Shown: positions 10,227 to 22,278 of the stretch, piece after piece
Layout of the letters: each line of letters begins with the position of its first letter
How positions within the stretch are numbered: position 1 is the stretch's first letter
Made by a program: the position numbers and the translations under genes
From: Citrus sinensis
Lineage: Eukaryota; Streptophyta; Magnoliopsida; Sapindales; Rutaceae
Direction of reading: 5' to 3'
DNA: 64,000 nucleotides
Assembly (NCBI RefSeq): GCF_022201045.2
Contig: NC_068563.1
Coordinates: forward strand, 22,913,001 to 22,977,000
The notes under the pieces: generated by a model
Databases searched by the model: none
The model's input: the letters and a program-made list of their open reading frames with translations, nothing else
Told to the model about the DNA's origin: nothing

Positions 10227-12905
10227 TAAAACATGGACTGGGACTATTGGCACCCCTCTAAGTACCTATTCACACCCCCTTTACTTTATTAACTCCATTA
10301 AAATATTATAAATAACTGTAAAATTCTTAACATCTTCTTCAATGATGAAAATGCTCTTACTTAAAACTTGCTAGTTTAAACCCCATTCTATAATTTTTAT
10401 TTATTTTTTTGTTAAACTTTTTTTTTAAGTAAGGAGAATCATGAATAATTTCTTGAGAAAAAACAATGTCCAAATTTAGTATCCTAGATTTTTGGGGCAA
10501 TTAATCCATAATCTTGAATAGTAAAATTTAAATTTAATTTAAATAGAGATTTTTAGCCATAAAACGAACAAATTAACAAAAAAAATGGAGACATATTATT
10601 ATCTTGAGTAATATCTAAGACAAGAAAACAAACAACTCTACCTTTTTCAAAGTGTTTCTTTAAAAATATGAGAGGAATAAAATGACCATTAAAATGGCTC
10701 AAAATTTTCTAATATTGTCATTGACTAGCTAGATCAATTGTTTCTTGTGCAATAACTTCAAACACAAAAATTCTTAAAAGTAGTTATATTAGTTTCGTAT
10801 GGTATTGCCCAACCTTCTGCACGTAGTTCATGGTACTTGATCAAACGCTTTGCAATAAGAGGAATCAGTGAAGTTGGAAGCATGAACACCTACATTAAAA
10901 AGCTATACAAAAATTAGTCCAATAATAAAGATACTATAGCATAATTTGAATTCCTTGAGTTTTATATACCTCTATGAAATGATTTTTATTAACAAATCTA
11001 ATAGCAATGATTTTATAGAAGGCGCGTGACAATGGAACATATCTGAATGGAAGGATTTTAATATTCGACAGAAATGATATACTCTCTCCTTGGGTTATTC
11101 TCAAAGTATAAAAGTGAATGAAGCACCTCATTTGCTCTACCAACATATTCAAAATCTTTTTTATAGTCATCAAAATGAATTTGCCACTCAACAACTAGGT
11201 CTTTTCCTCACCTATGCCCAATTATCCTCGCCAATATCTACTAGGTCAGCCACTGCCTGAAAACCACAATTACCATCTGTAGCAACATTTTTAACACCAC
11301 ATATATAAAGCCTCAACTCAAATGAAAATAAATCAATATAAGAAGCATGCTTTGGTGCTTTTGTTCAAGAAACACTGATTTTTCGTTGTCCTTATGGTTT
11401 TTTTGTAGTTGTACTTGAAGACACAAGGCCTGAAGAATGATTATCCTGTGTAGATACTACATACTTAAATCTTGATGGATCCTGAAGGGTCGATTTATCA
11501 AACTTTTGGGAATGTTGTCCTCAAGTTTTAGCCTTAACAGTTGGCTCAATTAAAAATATTGAGGATAGATCAACTAACTCTTTCAATTTTATTTTTATTT
11601 GCATTTTTTTGAAATCATCAGAACCATTAATTTCATTTCAAGAGTATAACTAAACTTCGATGATATTTCATTGCTGGTATGAACAAAGTCCAATTTCCTT
11701 CAATGTGAATGTACATATAGTAAAGGTATTGGATGACCTTCACACTTAAGATATGCAATTTTTTGTGCACATGGTAACCCATGAGTGTGTCAAACTACAC
11801 AATCACATGTTGAAACATCTACCCAATTGAATCAGTTTTTTTTTACTCACTAAGTATCATATCTAATGTATTTCTAGCAATTAAACCTCTTTATTCTTTA
11901 AAAATTGAAGGTGTTGCACATTAGTCAAACTCTTCTCACATGATACCTTAATTTGCGTATGTTGCAACTCAACCAAAGAATAAAAGCTTTGTCCTTAGGA
12001 TGAACATAGTTTCCTCTTTAATTTTGAATGTGTAGTCCCGGCCCTAAAAATAAACCAACAAAAAATAAAAAATAGAAAGATATATTGAAAGAAAATGGTG
12101 TTGAGTTTAGTTATTAAATCATTGAAAATTAAATACTTTTTACCTATTGGCTATCATATTTCTGAATTGCATAATAAGGTCTATCCATTTTGTAACAAAA
12201 TTTTCTTTATACTTATCAAGTCATGTCTGCTTCATATAAACAAGTGCTGTCGAATATCTAGCATAATCACTCTAAAGAATACTCAAGTGTTGTATGTACT
12301 CTTGTTTAGTGGTTGAGAACACCAATACATTCCAGCTGCTATTAAAGGCTTCTAATCTTTCATTAGTCTCAAATAGCTAGTTTCTTACAATTAACTAACA
12401 CATTTCTTGAAATAAGTTATCTACAAAGTAAATTAGTTGCATTTGAAAATATCCTTTCAATAGCATTCATCAGAGCTAATTCTCTTTTTATCACAATTAC
12501 ACTTGGTAACATATCATCTTGCATAATGATTTTTAATCTCTTCAATGCCCAAATATAGTTATCCTCTTGCTTGGACTCAAGATATGCAAAATCAACATTA
12601 AATATCATTGTAGTTAATGTGACACTAACTATTTCCAACAATAGAAACTTATATTTGTCGACTTTATAAGTGCAGTCCATTATTAGAACATTTGTAAAAG
12701 CTTTTAACAATTCAAAAGTAAGAGGATATGCCCAAAATATGTCTCTTACACAATTTGTATCATCATCACTATGATGTCAATCAATGTAATTATGATCATG
12801 CAATTTGCTTATCAGTTGTTGCATTTGTGACTGTTCACCCAATTCGCGAACCTTATATTTATATCGAGCATTACAAATCGCCTTCATCGTTGTGACACTA
12901 AACGT

Positions 12906-14265
12906 TGTTAGCCTAAAGGGCTACTCATAATGTAATTTTGATGATAACAAACATATGTATTAAGTGATTTAATAATTATTGTACTTCACATTTTCACTAG
13001 TTTTTGAAGGGTAATATTTATGCAAGTGAAATCAAGCTCAAAACACTCAACGGACAAACGGCGAAATCAAGAATAAAGTTTAGAGCTCAACGAATAAATT
13101 AGTGCGATAAATTCTTGTAAAGCCGGTATGATTTAATTGATACATGATTTAGCATTTGAGAAGCTCAAGAGATTAATTTAATTAAATACTTTTCATAAAC
13201 TAAAAAGTTTATTTTTATAAAGTAAAGCATTTTGTGGATTTGAGTAATTTGGACTTAAATGCTAAGTTTTGAAATCTTTGATTTTAATAAGTATTATTAT
13301 TAAATTTCGGAGTTGGACGTTTTTACAAACATTTGAAATGTTTTGGGCCATACTATAATTTATGAATATTTTGGACTAAAGTAAAAGGTTTTGAGAACTT
13401 TGAAAAATATGGGCATTATATTGAAAAGGACCTTTTTGCAAAATAATAATATCTTTGTGGCCATATCATAATTTCAAAAAGTTTTGGAAAGTCAACTATT
13501 CTTAAGAAATTCTGAAATTGGACCTATTTATAAAGTTTTATGACGTTTTGGGTCATAGTATAATTATAAAAGTTTTAGGCCAAAGTATAATTTTAGTGAA
13601 CAATGTTACTGTATCAAAATTAAAAAATAACGGTAATATCACTGTTTCTGAATGGCTAGCCGGATAAATCAAGCGGCTAACCGCTTGGGCGCGGGAATTT
13701 GTCTATAACAGCTAGTTTTCGGGCTTTAACTATAAAAACTCAACTCAAACTTCATTCTAAGAACTAATGCAAGCAAATATAAGATCATACAATATATATT
13801 GAGCTTCCAAAACGCAAATAATCATTTATTGAATCATTATTGAGCATAATTTGTTATCCACTCTTAAAGAGAGTTTCATTATTGTGATTTTCATTTCTCA
13901 TCAAATTGTGAGTGTATAAGTGTGAGAAACACTTGGAGTGAAGAGATTGAGGAGATAATCTCTTGTTGTAAAGGTCCGTTGACACCTTAGAAGTCAATTG
14001 TAAACATTTGAAGCCTTGGGAGGCTTGGATAGTGAAATCCTCAAGCCGGGTGAGCTTGGAGATGTGGACGTAGGCAGGGATAGCCGAACCACGTAAAAAT
14101 CTCTGTATTTGTTTTCTCTTCCCTTACTCTTTTAATATTGTGATTGATTGAATTTATTATTTTTTATTTGATTAAGGCAATAGATTAAATTATTGTGTGA
14201 ATCGTATTACATAAATTTTAAAATCCCAATTCACCCCCCTCTTGGGTTGCATAACTTGCATTTCA
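12906..14265 (+). repeat. 5' LTR
   Basis: 1,360 bp, TG...CA. Very similar to the 3' LTR over its whole length apart from scattered substitutions and an extra stretch near 13655-13675 (a second GGCTAGCCGG-type word before GCGGCTAACCGC). A TATA-like TATAAAAACTCAAC occurs near 13731. Confidence 0.93.
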
Positions 14266-14268
14266 AAC

Positions 14269-14279
14269 GGTATCAGAGC
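14269..14279 (+). other. Primer-binding site (tRNA-iMet)
   Basis: GGTATCAGAGC matches the usual plant TGGTATCAGAGC site except that the base before it is C. It lies three bases downstream of the 5' LTR. Confidence 0.85.
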
Positions 14280-14322
14280 AAGGTGCTCTTGTGTAGACTT
14301 AACCGTCTATAGTTAAAGATTC

Positions 14323-16140
14323 ATGGCAACCCATAATGACTCAACCTTTAGGGAAGGACAATCCACAATTAGACCACCATTCTTTGATGGTAATGACTAT
14401 CCATATTAGAAAACTATGATGAGAATTTATTTACAAGCTTTAGATTATGAAATTTGGGAAATTGTTTATGATGGTCCATTTATGCATTTGACTAAAAACG
14501 AAGTCGGGAAAGATATTCCAAAACCTTTACGGGAATGGAATGAATTGAAAAAGAGAAGAGCTTCTCTAAATTCCAAAGCCATGAATGCCTTGTTTTGTGC
14601 ACTAGATAAGAAAGAGTTTCATAAAGTATCTAGTTGTGAAAATGCTAATGAAATTTGACACAAACTTAAAGTTGTTTATAAAGGCACGAATCAAGTGAAA
14701 AAGTCTAAAATTAGTAGGTACACTCGACAATATGAATTGTTTCAAATAGAACAAAATGAGAGTGTGTATTCTATGTATACTAGATTTACGAACATAGTGA
14801 ACACTCTAGAAGCCCTAGGAAAGACCTTTTCAAATAGCGAGAAAGTTAAGAAAATCATTAGGTCGCTACCTAAGGAATGGAGACAAAAAAGGACTGCCAT
14901 TGAGGAAGCCAAAGATTTAAATATTTTACATATGGATGATTTAATTGGTTCTCTTATTTCTTATGAGGAAGACTTGGCAGCTGAAAGAGGCAATGATGAG
15001 AAGAAGAAAAGCATTGCTCTCAAAGTCTCGAAACATGAAAGTGATGAAGAAAGTGAGTTGGATGAGGAGGAGATGGATATGCTGGCTAGGAGGTTTAGAA
15101 AACTTTTTAAGAAATCCGGTGATCGAAGAAAATTTAGAGACCTCAAGAACCGAAAGGAGAAGAAGGAAGTAATCAAATGTTATAAGTGCAAGAAGCCTGG
15201 TTATATAAGAACGTAATGCCCTCTTCTCAACAAGCTCAAAAAGAGAGCAATGGTAGCCACATGGGATGATAGCGATGAGGAAACAAGTGATGATGAAGAG
15301 CATCAAGAAATGAAAAATCTAGCTCTCATGGCAATTGGAGATGAATCGGATGATGAACTTGATGAGGTAAATGATCTTTCTACTTATGATGAATTATATG
15401 ATGCTTTTAAAGAATTACATGATAATTGGATAAAAATTAGTAAAAAGAATGCATGTCTTAAAAAGAAAATGGTAAAGCTCACAAATGAGAATGAATCTCT
15501 AACTGCAAAGATTGCATGCCTAGAATTAGATAATAAAATATTGCATGATAGAGTTGCATTATCAAATGAGAAACCTAGCACTTCACGTGAGCATCTAGAA
15601 TCATATGTAGATAACTTGAAAAATGAAAAGGATGCTTTACAAAAATGCAATGATTCATTAAATGAAAAGATTAAAGGACTAGAGTTAGATAATAAAATGT
15701 TGCATGATAGAATTGCATCATTTAAATGCAAACAAAGTATTTCATATGAGCATGAAAAATCACATGTTGATGAATTAATAAAAGAAAATGAAGTGCTCAA
15801 GAAGAAGAGCAATGAGCTAAATCAAATTGTGTTAAAATTCACAAATGGGCAAAAGATGTTGGATAACTTGCTTAATTCACAAAAATGTGTGTTAGATAAA
15901 GGAGGTATTGGTTATAAGCCAAATTTGAAACAAAAATATTATAAGAGTTATTTTGTTAAAACTACCTCCATTAATGATCAAATTGTATGCCATTATTGCA
16001 ATCAAAATGGTCATATGAAGCTTAGATGTCCGGTTAAAAGAAATGCATATTATGAAGTAACATGTGTTTGGGTTCCAAAAGGAACCATTGCTAACACTCA
16101 AGGACCCAAGAATATTTGGGTACCAAAGCACACAACTTGA
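14323..16140 (+). pseudogene. Copia-type gag polyprotein with three nonsense codons
   Basis: One frame runs for 605 codons from ATG 14323 to TGA 16138-16140, broken only by TAG (14407), TGA (14656) and TAA (15214). The N-terminal part is the UBN2-type gag region (PFFDGNDY; NQVKKSKISRYTRQYELF; MYTRFTNIVNTLEALGK; IIRSLPKEW). A first zinc knuckle, CYKCKKPGYIRT-stop-C, has Tyr for the metal-binding His and the stop just before its last Cys. A long Lys/Glu/Asn-rich coiled-coil region follows. A second knuckle CHYCNQNGHMKLRC (about 15988-16029) is intact, then WVPKGT and GPKNIWVPK. The lack of frameshifts suggests recent inactivation; the first two stops look like TGG to TAG/TGA. Confidence 0.88.
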
Positions 16141-17476
16141 ATATTTTTTGTAGGCACCACAATCAAGGAATGACAAAGAGTTCCTTGATAAAAGCTTATA
16201 AGAATAATCACTTGATTATGGTGTAAGCAAAAATGATGAGACAATATGATTTAATTGTTTTGGAAACAATTATTGCCTTATTGATTATAAGTGATGGTCT
16301 TTCAAGCTTAGTAAGTATTTAATAATTCATTTGGTATCATGTTGAGTGAATCATGAAAAATGGATAGTAGCTTGAATTTGTGAAAGTATACTTGTATGTT
16401 TACATGATTGAATTATCATTGTATTTAACATTGAGTGCTTTATCATGATGCATGGTTATATATATATATGATGATAGCTTGTCAACTCATCATGATGGAT
16501 TTGTTTGATTTTAATAATTATGTAATGCCTAAGCATGATAAATGAGTGATATGCTTATTAATCTTTGAATGCATATTTGTTTAATGATTGTATAAAATAT
16601 ATGCATGATGGATGAATTATATGTGTGAATTAATCATGTCTTAAATGTTTATAATTCCAACCATAAAGTGTTATCGTATCTCTTAATTGTGATGTATATG
16701 CATGATGAATATGTTATAAATTTGAGTTTTATGATTTTTTGGATGTTAATTATATTGATTCATGCATTAAAATGGCTTTTGAAAGTGTTCGGGATCACAA
16801 AATGGTCTTGGAATCAATCAAAAATAGCCGGAGAGCAAAATTTGTGCAGAGGGGCAGCCATGAGGCGGCTAACCGCCTGCCCCAAGTGGCTAGCCGCTTG
16901 GTCACGAGTTGGAGCTATTTTTTTTTGCTTCTTCTTCTTCCTTCGTTATTTTTCTGCACTTGTTCTTTATTTCACCCAAACCGTGAACCACCCATCCATT
17001 TTCACTTTCAATTTCCTTCTTTTTCATCCATTTTTATGCCCAAATCAACCACTCAAACTAATACCCATGCATTTCATCTTCATTAAACAGTTCTCCATCA
17101 TAAGTTCTTCACTTGTTCTTCATCATTTCATTACCATCTCATTCACGTATGAATAGTGCCCCTCCATTTTCTTTCTCAAATCTCTTCATCTCTCACTCAT
17201 TTTCTTGTTAAAATCAACCACTCAAATCATTATTCATCCATTACTCCTTCAATTTTCATTCTCAAAACTTCATTTCATCAACGCTCCACATAAAACTCAA
17301 AATAAAAAACATAACTCTACCCGCTTCTCTCTCTTCATTTTCAAGCTTCCTTTAGCCCATTTTTTATCCAATCTACATCATATATTAGCTTTATTCATCT
17401 CTAGGATCAATTTTCTTGGCTCAAACAAATCCATTTCACTTAATTTTTTTGTAAACCCGAAATTGGATCTTTAAGC
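16141..17476 (+). other. Non-coding internal region where pol is expected
   Basis: AT-rich, with GATGATG/CATGATG-rich repeats at 16440-16730. A block at 16850-16910 carries GCGGCTAACCGCC and GGCTAGCCGC, words also present in the LTRs. A CT-rich leader-like stretch (16920-17460) follows. The 162- and 115-aa frames overlapping it have low-complexity composition and are not called genes. Confidence 0.5.
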
Positions 17477-17493
17477 TTGTTTTTGTTCCAACA

Positions 17494-17862
17494 ATGGTGG
17501 GTGGTGAAAAATCCAAGAGCAAACAAGTTGCCAAGAGACGCAAGGACGATTATGGAGATAATACGGAGTTCATATCAACCCACTTTCAGCATCTACCTCT
17601 TCGGAAACGGTTTCACGACAATTTTATGTCGAGGTTGGTTATCGCTCCCTATTTTGTTAATTTTCGTAATTTGAAGAATTTAGAAATTTGTGACAAATCT
17701 CTTAGTTATTTTCTCATTGCTATGGGTTGGAAAAATATTTTAGTTATTAAGGAGCAATACTATGAAAATTTAGTTAAGGTGTTTTATTCGAATATGATTA
17801 TGGGATCCTTGGATAGAATTGTTACAAGTGTTGGGGGAATTCATATTGAATTTGATTATTGA
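17494..17862 (+). CDS. Accessory ORF of the LTR element, plant-transposon-protein-like
   Basis: 122 codons from ATG 17494, after a CT-rich leader. A basic N-terminus (GGEKSKSKQVAKRRK) is followed by a segment resembling the N-terminal part of proteins often annotated as putative plant transposon protein in LTR elements: LVIAPYFVNF, a Gly-Trp (MGWKN), then YYENLVKVFYSNM and a VGGIHIEFDY end. The resemblance is from memory of family patterns. It lies in + orientation like gag. Such ORFs usually continue further, so this may be a truncated remnant. Function unknown. Confidence 0.45.
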   Translation: MVGGEKSKSKQVAKRRKDDYGDNTEFISTHFQHLPLRKRFHDNFMSRLVIAPYFVNFRNLKNLEICDKSLSYFLIAMGWKNILVIKEQYYENLVKVFYSNMIMGSLDRIVTSVGGIHIEFDY

Positions 17863-18566
17863 TGATTATATGTGTGTCGCTTGAAGAATTGATGGAGTTG
17901 TTGGTTTGTTATAATTGTTTAAGCTTATATGGAAGTGTTTTTAACCATGTTGTGTATTTGAGGATTTGTTCATTTTTAAGGAGAGACTCTGCCAAAAGTT
18001 TTGCTCGCACAAAATGGGTAATATCTTCATTGAATTATTTTTGATGATCTTGTTTCGAATTGCATCTATCTATCTTTTATTTTTTTAATGATAAAGGGGG
18101 AGATAAATATTATAAGTTTTTGGATAATATCATTTTGGTTAAATTTTTTTAATTGGCCATATATTTAGGGGGAGCATACAATATGATTTTGGATAATATG
18201 CATTTTGAGCATTCTTTTGATGGCATGATGGTTCATGATCATTTTATGGTTAATTGGATGTTTGGTTATTATATGTTTCTTGATTAACCATTGACATATT
18301 ATCGATCTTAGCATGAATTTCTAGTAATTTTGATGATGAAGGGGGCGAAGTCATGTATTTTGAATATGAAGACATACAATATGTATTTTGAAAAGACATA
18401 TAATATGTATTTTGATCTTAAAGTATTTGTGCATATTTTTGAAATATTTAGGGGGAGTTTTTGTTTTGAATTTGATTTATATGTTTAATTATATATGTCA
18501 TGTATTAAGGGGGAGTATAAATGTCAAAATACATGAGATGTTTGTCATCATCAAAAAGGGAGAGAT
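17863..18566 (+). other. 3' internal region with repeated polypurine-tract-like words
   Basis: Non-coding. AGGGGGAG-type blocks recur near 18095, 18169, 18339 (GGGGGCGAAG), 18450 and 18507. The last block, AAAAAGGGAGAGA (18553-18565), adjoins the 3' LTR and is the likely functional tract. Confidence 0.6.
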
Positions 18567-19916
18567 TGTTAGCCTAAAGAGCTACTCATAATATAATTTT
18601 GATGATAACAAACATATGTGTTAAGTGATTTAATAGATATTTTATTTCACATTTTCACTAGTTTTTGAAGGGTAATATTTATGCAAGTGAAATCAAGCTC
18701 AAAACACTCAACGGACAAACGGCGAAATCAAAAATAAAGTTTAGAGCTCAACGAATAAATTAGTGCGATAAATTCTTGTAAAGCCGGTATAATTTAATTG
18801 ATGCATGATTTAGCATTTGAGAAGCTCAAGAGATTAATTTAATTAAATACTTTTCATAAACTAAAAGGTTTATTTTTATAAAGTAAAGCATTTTGTGGAT
18901 TTGAGTAATTTGGACTTAAATGCTAAGTTTTGAAATCTTTGATTTTAATAAGTATTATTATTAAATTTCGGAGTTGGATGTTTTTACAAACATTTGAAAT
19001 GTTTGGGCCATACTATAATTTATGAATATTTTAGACTAAAGTAAAAGGTTTTGAGAACTTTGAAAAATATGGGCATTATATTGAAAAGGACCTTTTTGCA
19101 AAATAATAATATCTTTGTGGCCATATCATAATTTTAAAAAGTTTTGGAAAGTCAACTATCCTTACGAAATTCTGAAATTGGGCCTATTTATAAAGTTTTA
19201 TGATATTTTGGGCCATAGCATAATTATAAAAAGTTTTAGGCCAAAGTGTAATTTTAGTGAACAATGTTACTGCATCAAAATTAAAAAATAACGGTAATAT
19301 CACTGTTCCTGAGCGGCTAACCGCTTGGGCGCGGGAATTTGCCTATAACGGCTAGTTTTCGGGCTTTAACTATAAAAACTCAACTCAAACTTCATTCTAA
19401 GAACTAATGCAAGCAAATATAAGATCATACAACATATATTGAGCTTCCAAAACGCAAATCATCATTTATTGAATCATTATTGAGCATAATTTGTTATCCA
19501 CTCTTAAAGAGAATTTCATTATTGTGATTTTCATTTCTCATCAAATTGTGAGTGTATAAGTATGAGAAACACTTGGAGTAAAGAGATTGAGGAGATAATC
19601 TCTTGTTGTAAAGGTCCGTTGACACCTTAGAAGTCAATTGTAAACATTTGAAGCCTTTGGAGGTTTGGATAGTGAAATTCTCAAGCCGGGTGAGCTTGGA
19701 GGCGTGGACGTAGGCGGAGATAGCCGAACCACGTAAAAATCCCTGTATTTGTTTTCTCTTCCCTTACTCTTTTAATATTGTGATTGATTGAATTTATTAT
19801 TTTTTATTTGATTAAGGCAATAGATTAAATTATTGTGCGAATCGTATTACATAAATTTTAAAATCTCAATTCACCCCCCCTCTTGGGTTGCATAACTTGT
19901 ATTTCAAACGTGTCCC
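18567..19916 (+). repeat. 3' LTR
   Basis: 1,350 bp, partner of the 5' LTR. It has one GCGGCTAACCGC word (about 19312-19323) where the 5' LTR has an extended version. It ends ...GTATTTCA, followed by target copy AACGT. Confidence 0.93.
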
Positions 19917-20304
19917 TAGTCTTTATATGAAATATCTCTTTTGGTCGAACATTATTTTTAGATAAATCAACCAATGTACTAACCTCTTCATTATTAAGTC
20001 TACCTGCAAATGAGTGTCCCTCGAGATGTTGTGCAACATGATGGTTATGCAATCCACAAATCACTTTTAACATCCAATCTTGATTATTCGCCCACATTTG
20101 CCCCTTTAATAAAAATGGACAGCCACACATTTTTGTTCCAATTGCATTAGTTCTTTTCTTCTTTTCCAAATTGTTATTCTGCTTATTTGCACCAGAACTT
20201 CTTTTGGGATGCACCACTTCTTTCACAAGGAAAACTTATCCTTAGTCTCCTTCCAATCACATTCAGGCAAGGTTTTTTAATGACAATCACAAGTCCATTT
20301 TTAT

Positions 20305-21698
20305 GGGGAAATTTACCCATTTAACTACTTTCCAACTTTTAATATAAAAAAAGACCTCACTTTAGTTTTTCTTACAATAACAATCACTTACAAAGCTCTC
20401 GGACCAAACTATCTATAAATTCTCAAAACAAGACACACAAAAATTTCGCCCAATATTATCTAACTCCTAAGCAATGCTGAACATCTACACACACCACCAA
20501 AACACTCCTCATTTTACCTCTCCCACATTATCCAATTATCACTCAACCTCCATTTTATCTATCTCACATTCATCAAACTAATATATTTATCTAAGTATTG
20601 AAGACAAAATCAAGCAACATTTTGTCTCTTATTTTTTATTAGGTTTCATACAAAAGAACAATTGCTCATTTTATTACAATGTGGGTACATTAAATGGTTA
20701 ATATGAGGTCATAGATTTATAAATTAATAAAATTTCGGCAAAATCTGATGAAAATGGGTTTTGAACGATGTTGAAGATGAAACCTAGAATCCAGGCGACA
20801 AGTACCTATCGCCCTAGTAACAAAACAATCGCCTAAGCTTAGAATGACTTGTCGACCCGAGCCATAGACTGTGTCGCCAGATTTTCCAAAGAGTTGTCTA
20901 TTGCTTGGTTTAGTCAAGCATCATGTAAGTCTCGGAAAAATCGGGCGACAACATGTATCACCCAACCAAATCATGCTGTCACATATTTACATGGCTTGTG
21001 TCGCCCACGTTGCTCAGTCTCCCACGCCATGGATGGCCATTTTGGTTGGGTGATGGGGAGAAGCCACTCGCCTTGCCCAAGCTTGACATGGCCTAATTTT
21101 AGGCAATACGGGCAACCATCCATATTCTTGATTGGCCAACACACCAACCTTCTCTTTAAACTCAAAATAATTCTAAGTTTAGATCAATAATTTCTTAGAG
21201 GCATTTAAACAAACACTTGGTGTGCCATTTATTAAATATCTTAATCTTAAAAAAAACTCTCATATTTTCATACCTAATACACATCCTAGTGATTAACTAT
21301 GATCAATGATGAACCAACCAGACATTTTAACAAAAATTTATTCTAAATTCATGAAAAAAACCAAGAAAGTACCTAAGCCACCGAAACCGTATGTGAAGGA
21401 ACTTGCTGGAAGCAAAATAACTCACACACGCCACTAGAAGTGAAGGAAATCGCCACTGGAAGTGAAGGAACTCGGCGGAACTCAAGAAATGCCGAAAGTG
21501 AAGGAACTTTGTGTGGGTATAATTGGGGCAGTAGGAGTTGTTTTTAAGTGAATATTGGGCGAAATGTTTGTGTGTTTTGTTTTGAGAATTTAGGAGTAAT
21601 TTGGTCCAAGAGCTTTGAAAGTGGTTGTTATTGTAAGAAAAACTGAAGTGAAGTCTTTTTTATATTAAAAGTTGGAAAGTGGTTAAATCGATAAATTT
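20305..21698. mobile_element. Long-TIR Mutator-like element inserted in the MULE transposase gene
   Basis: 1,394 bp with TIRs of about 170 bp. 20305-20475 is mirrored by 21525-21698; for example CTTTCCAACTTTTAATATAA is present in inverted form at both ends. An 11-bp direct repeat TCCATTTTTAT flanks it (20294-20304, 21699-21709). On the minus strand the target lies in the codons for D-K-N-G within the transposase DNA-binding part, and the coding sense continues across it. The inside is less AT-rich, repeats TGTCGCC words and encodes nothing I recognise. Confidence 0.85.
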
Positions 21699-22278
21699 TC
21701 CATTTTTATCCCCAATGTCATGTGTCCATTAAATTAATTCTTCCTTATTGGTGAAAACCTACGACTAAGACAATAATATATTAATTAACCATACAAAGAA
21801 ACACAAAGAAAAGAAAATTTATATAAGAAAATTCATTTAGCTTGATATCTCTTCAGTAGTGAATGCAACAGTGTAATCTATAACATCTACTTTATTATCA
21901 ATAATGGCATCCACGGTAGAACTATCCTCCTTCACAATGATTATATAGATATTATGTAAAACTGAAGTGAAGTCTTTTTTTATATTAAAAGTTGGAAAGT
22001 GGTTAAATCGATAAATTTTCCATTTTTATCCCCAACATCATGTGTCCATTAAATTAATTCTTCCTTATTGGTGAAAACCTACAACTAAGACAATAATATA
22101 TTAATTAACCATACAAAGAAACACAAAGAAAAGAAAATTTATATAAGAAAACTCATTTAACTTGATATCTCTTCAGTAGTGAATGCAACAGTGTAATCTA
22201 TAACATCTACTTTATTATCAATAATGGCATCCACGGTAGAACTATCCTCCTTCACAATGATTATATAAATATTATGTA
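21641..22278. repeat. 319-bp tandem duplication
   Basis: 21641-21959 and 21960-22278 are near-identical direct copies, both starting AACTGAAGTGAAGTC. The unit contains the last part of the 20305-21698 element (its TIR), the adjoining target site and the transposase exon encoding VKEDSSTVDAIIDNK. Because it carries the TIR end, the duplication happened after that insertion. Confidence 0.92.

Larger units (their letters stand above)
12906..19916 (+). mobile_element. LTR retrotransposon, Copia-type gag, no pol
   Basis: Two LTRs (12906-14265 and 18567-19916), both starting TGTTAGCCTAAAG and ending ATTTCA, are flanked by a perfect 5-bp duplication AACGT (12901-12905 and 19917-19921). A primer-binding site, GGTATCAGAGC, matches initiator tRNA-Met and starts three bases after the LTR end. 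A polypurine tract AAAAAGGGAGAGA (18553-18565) abuts the 3' LTR. The internal 4.3 kb has gag in one frame with three stops, then 2.4 kb without any integrase, reverse transcriptase or RNase H motif that I can find. It sits within the transposase frame of the MULE. Confidence 0.95.

Noticed and set aside
14941..15306. Minus-strand frames of 71-121 codons antisense to gag
   Set aside because: They mirror the gag coiled-coil region; composition is that of the reverse complement and no family features are present.
16668..17156. 162-aa and 115-aa + frames between gag and the accessory ORF
   Set aside because: CT-rich leader-like DNA gives Phe/Ser/His-rich low-complexity peptides; no pol motif found.
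20849..21190. 113-aa frame in the core of the inner MULE
   Set aside because: Built from repeated TGTCGCC-like words with no known domain; judged non-coding.
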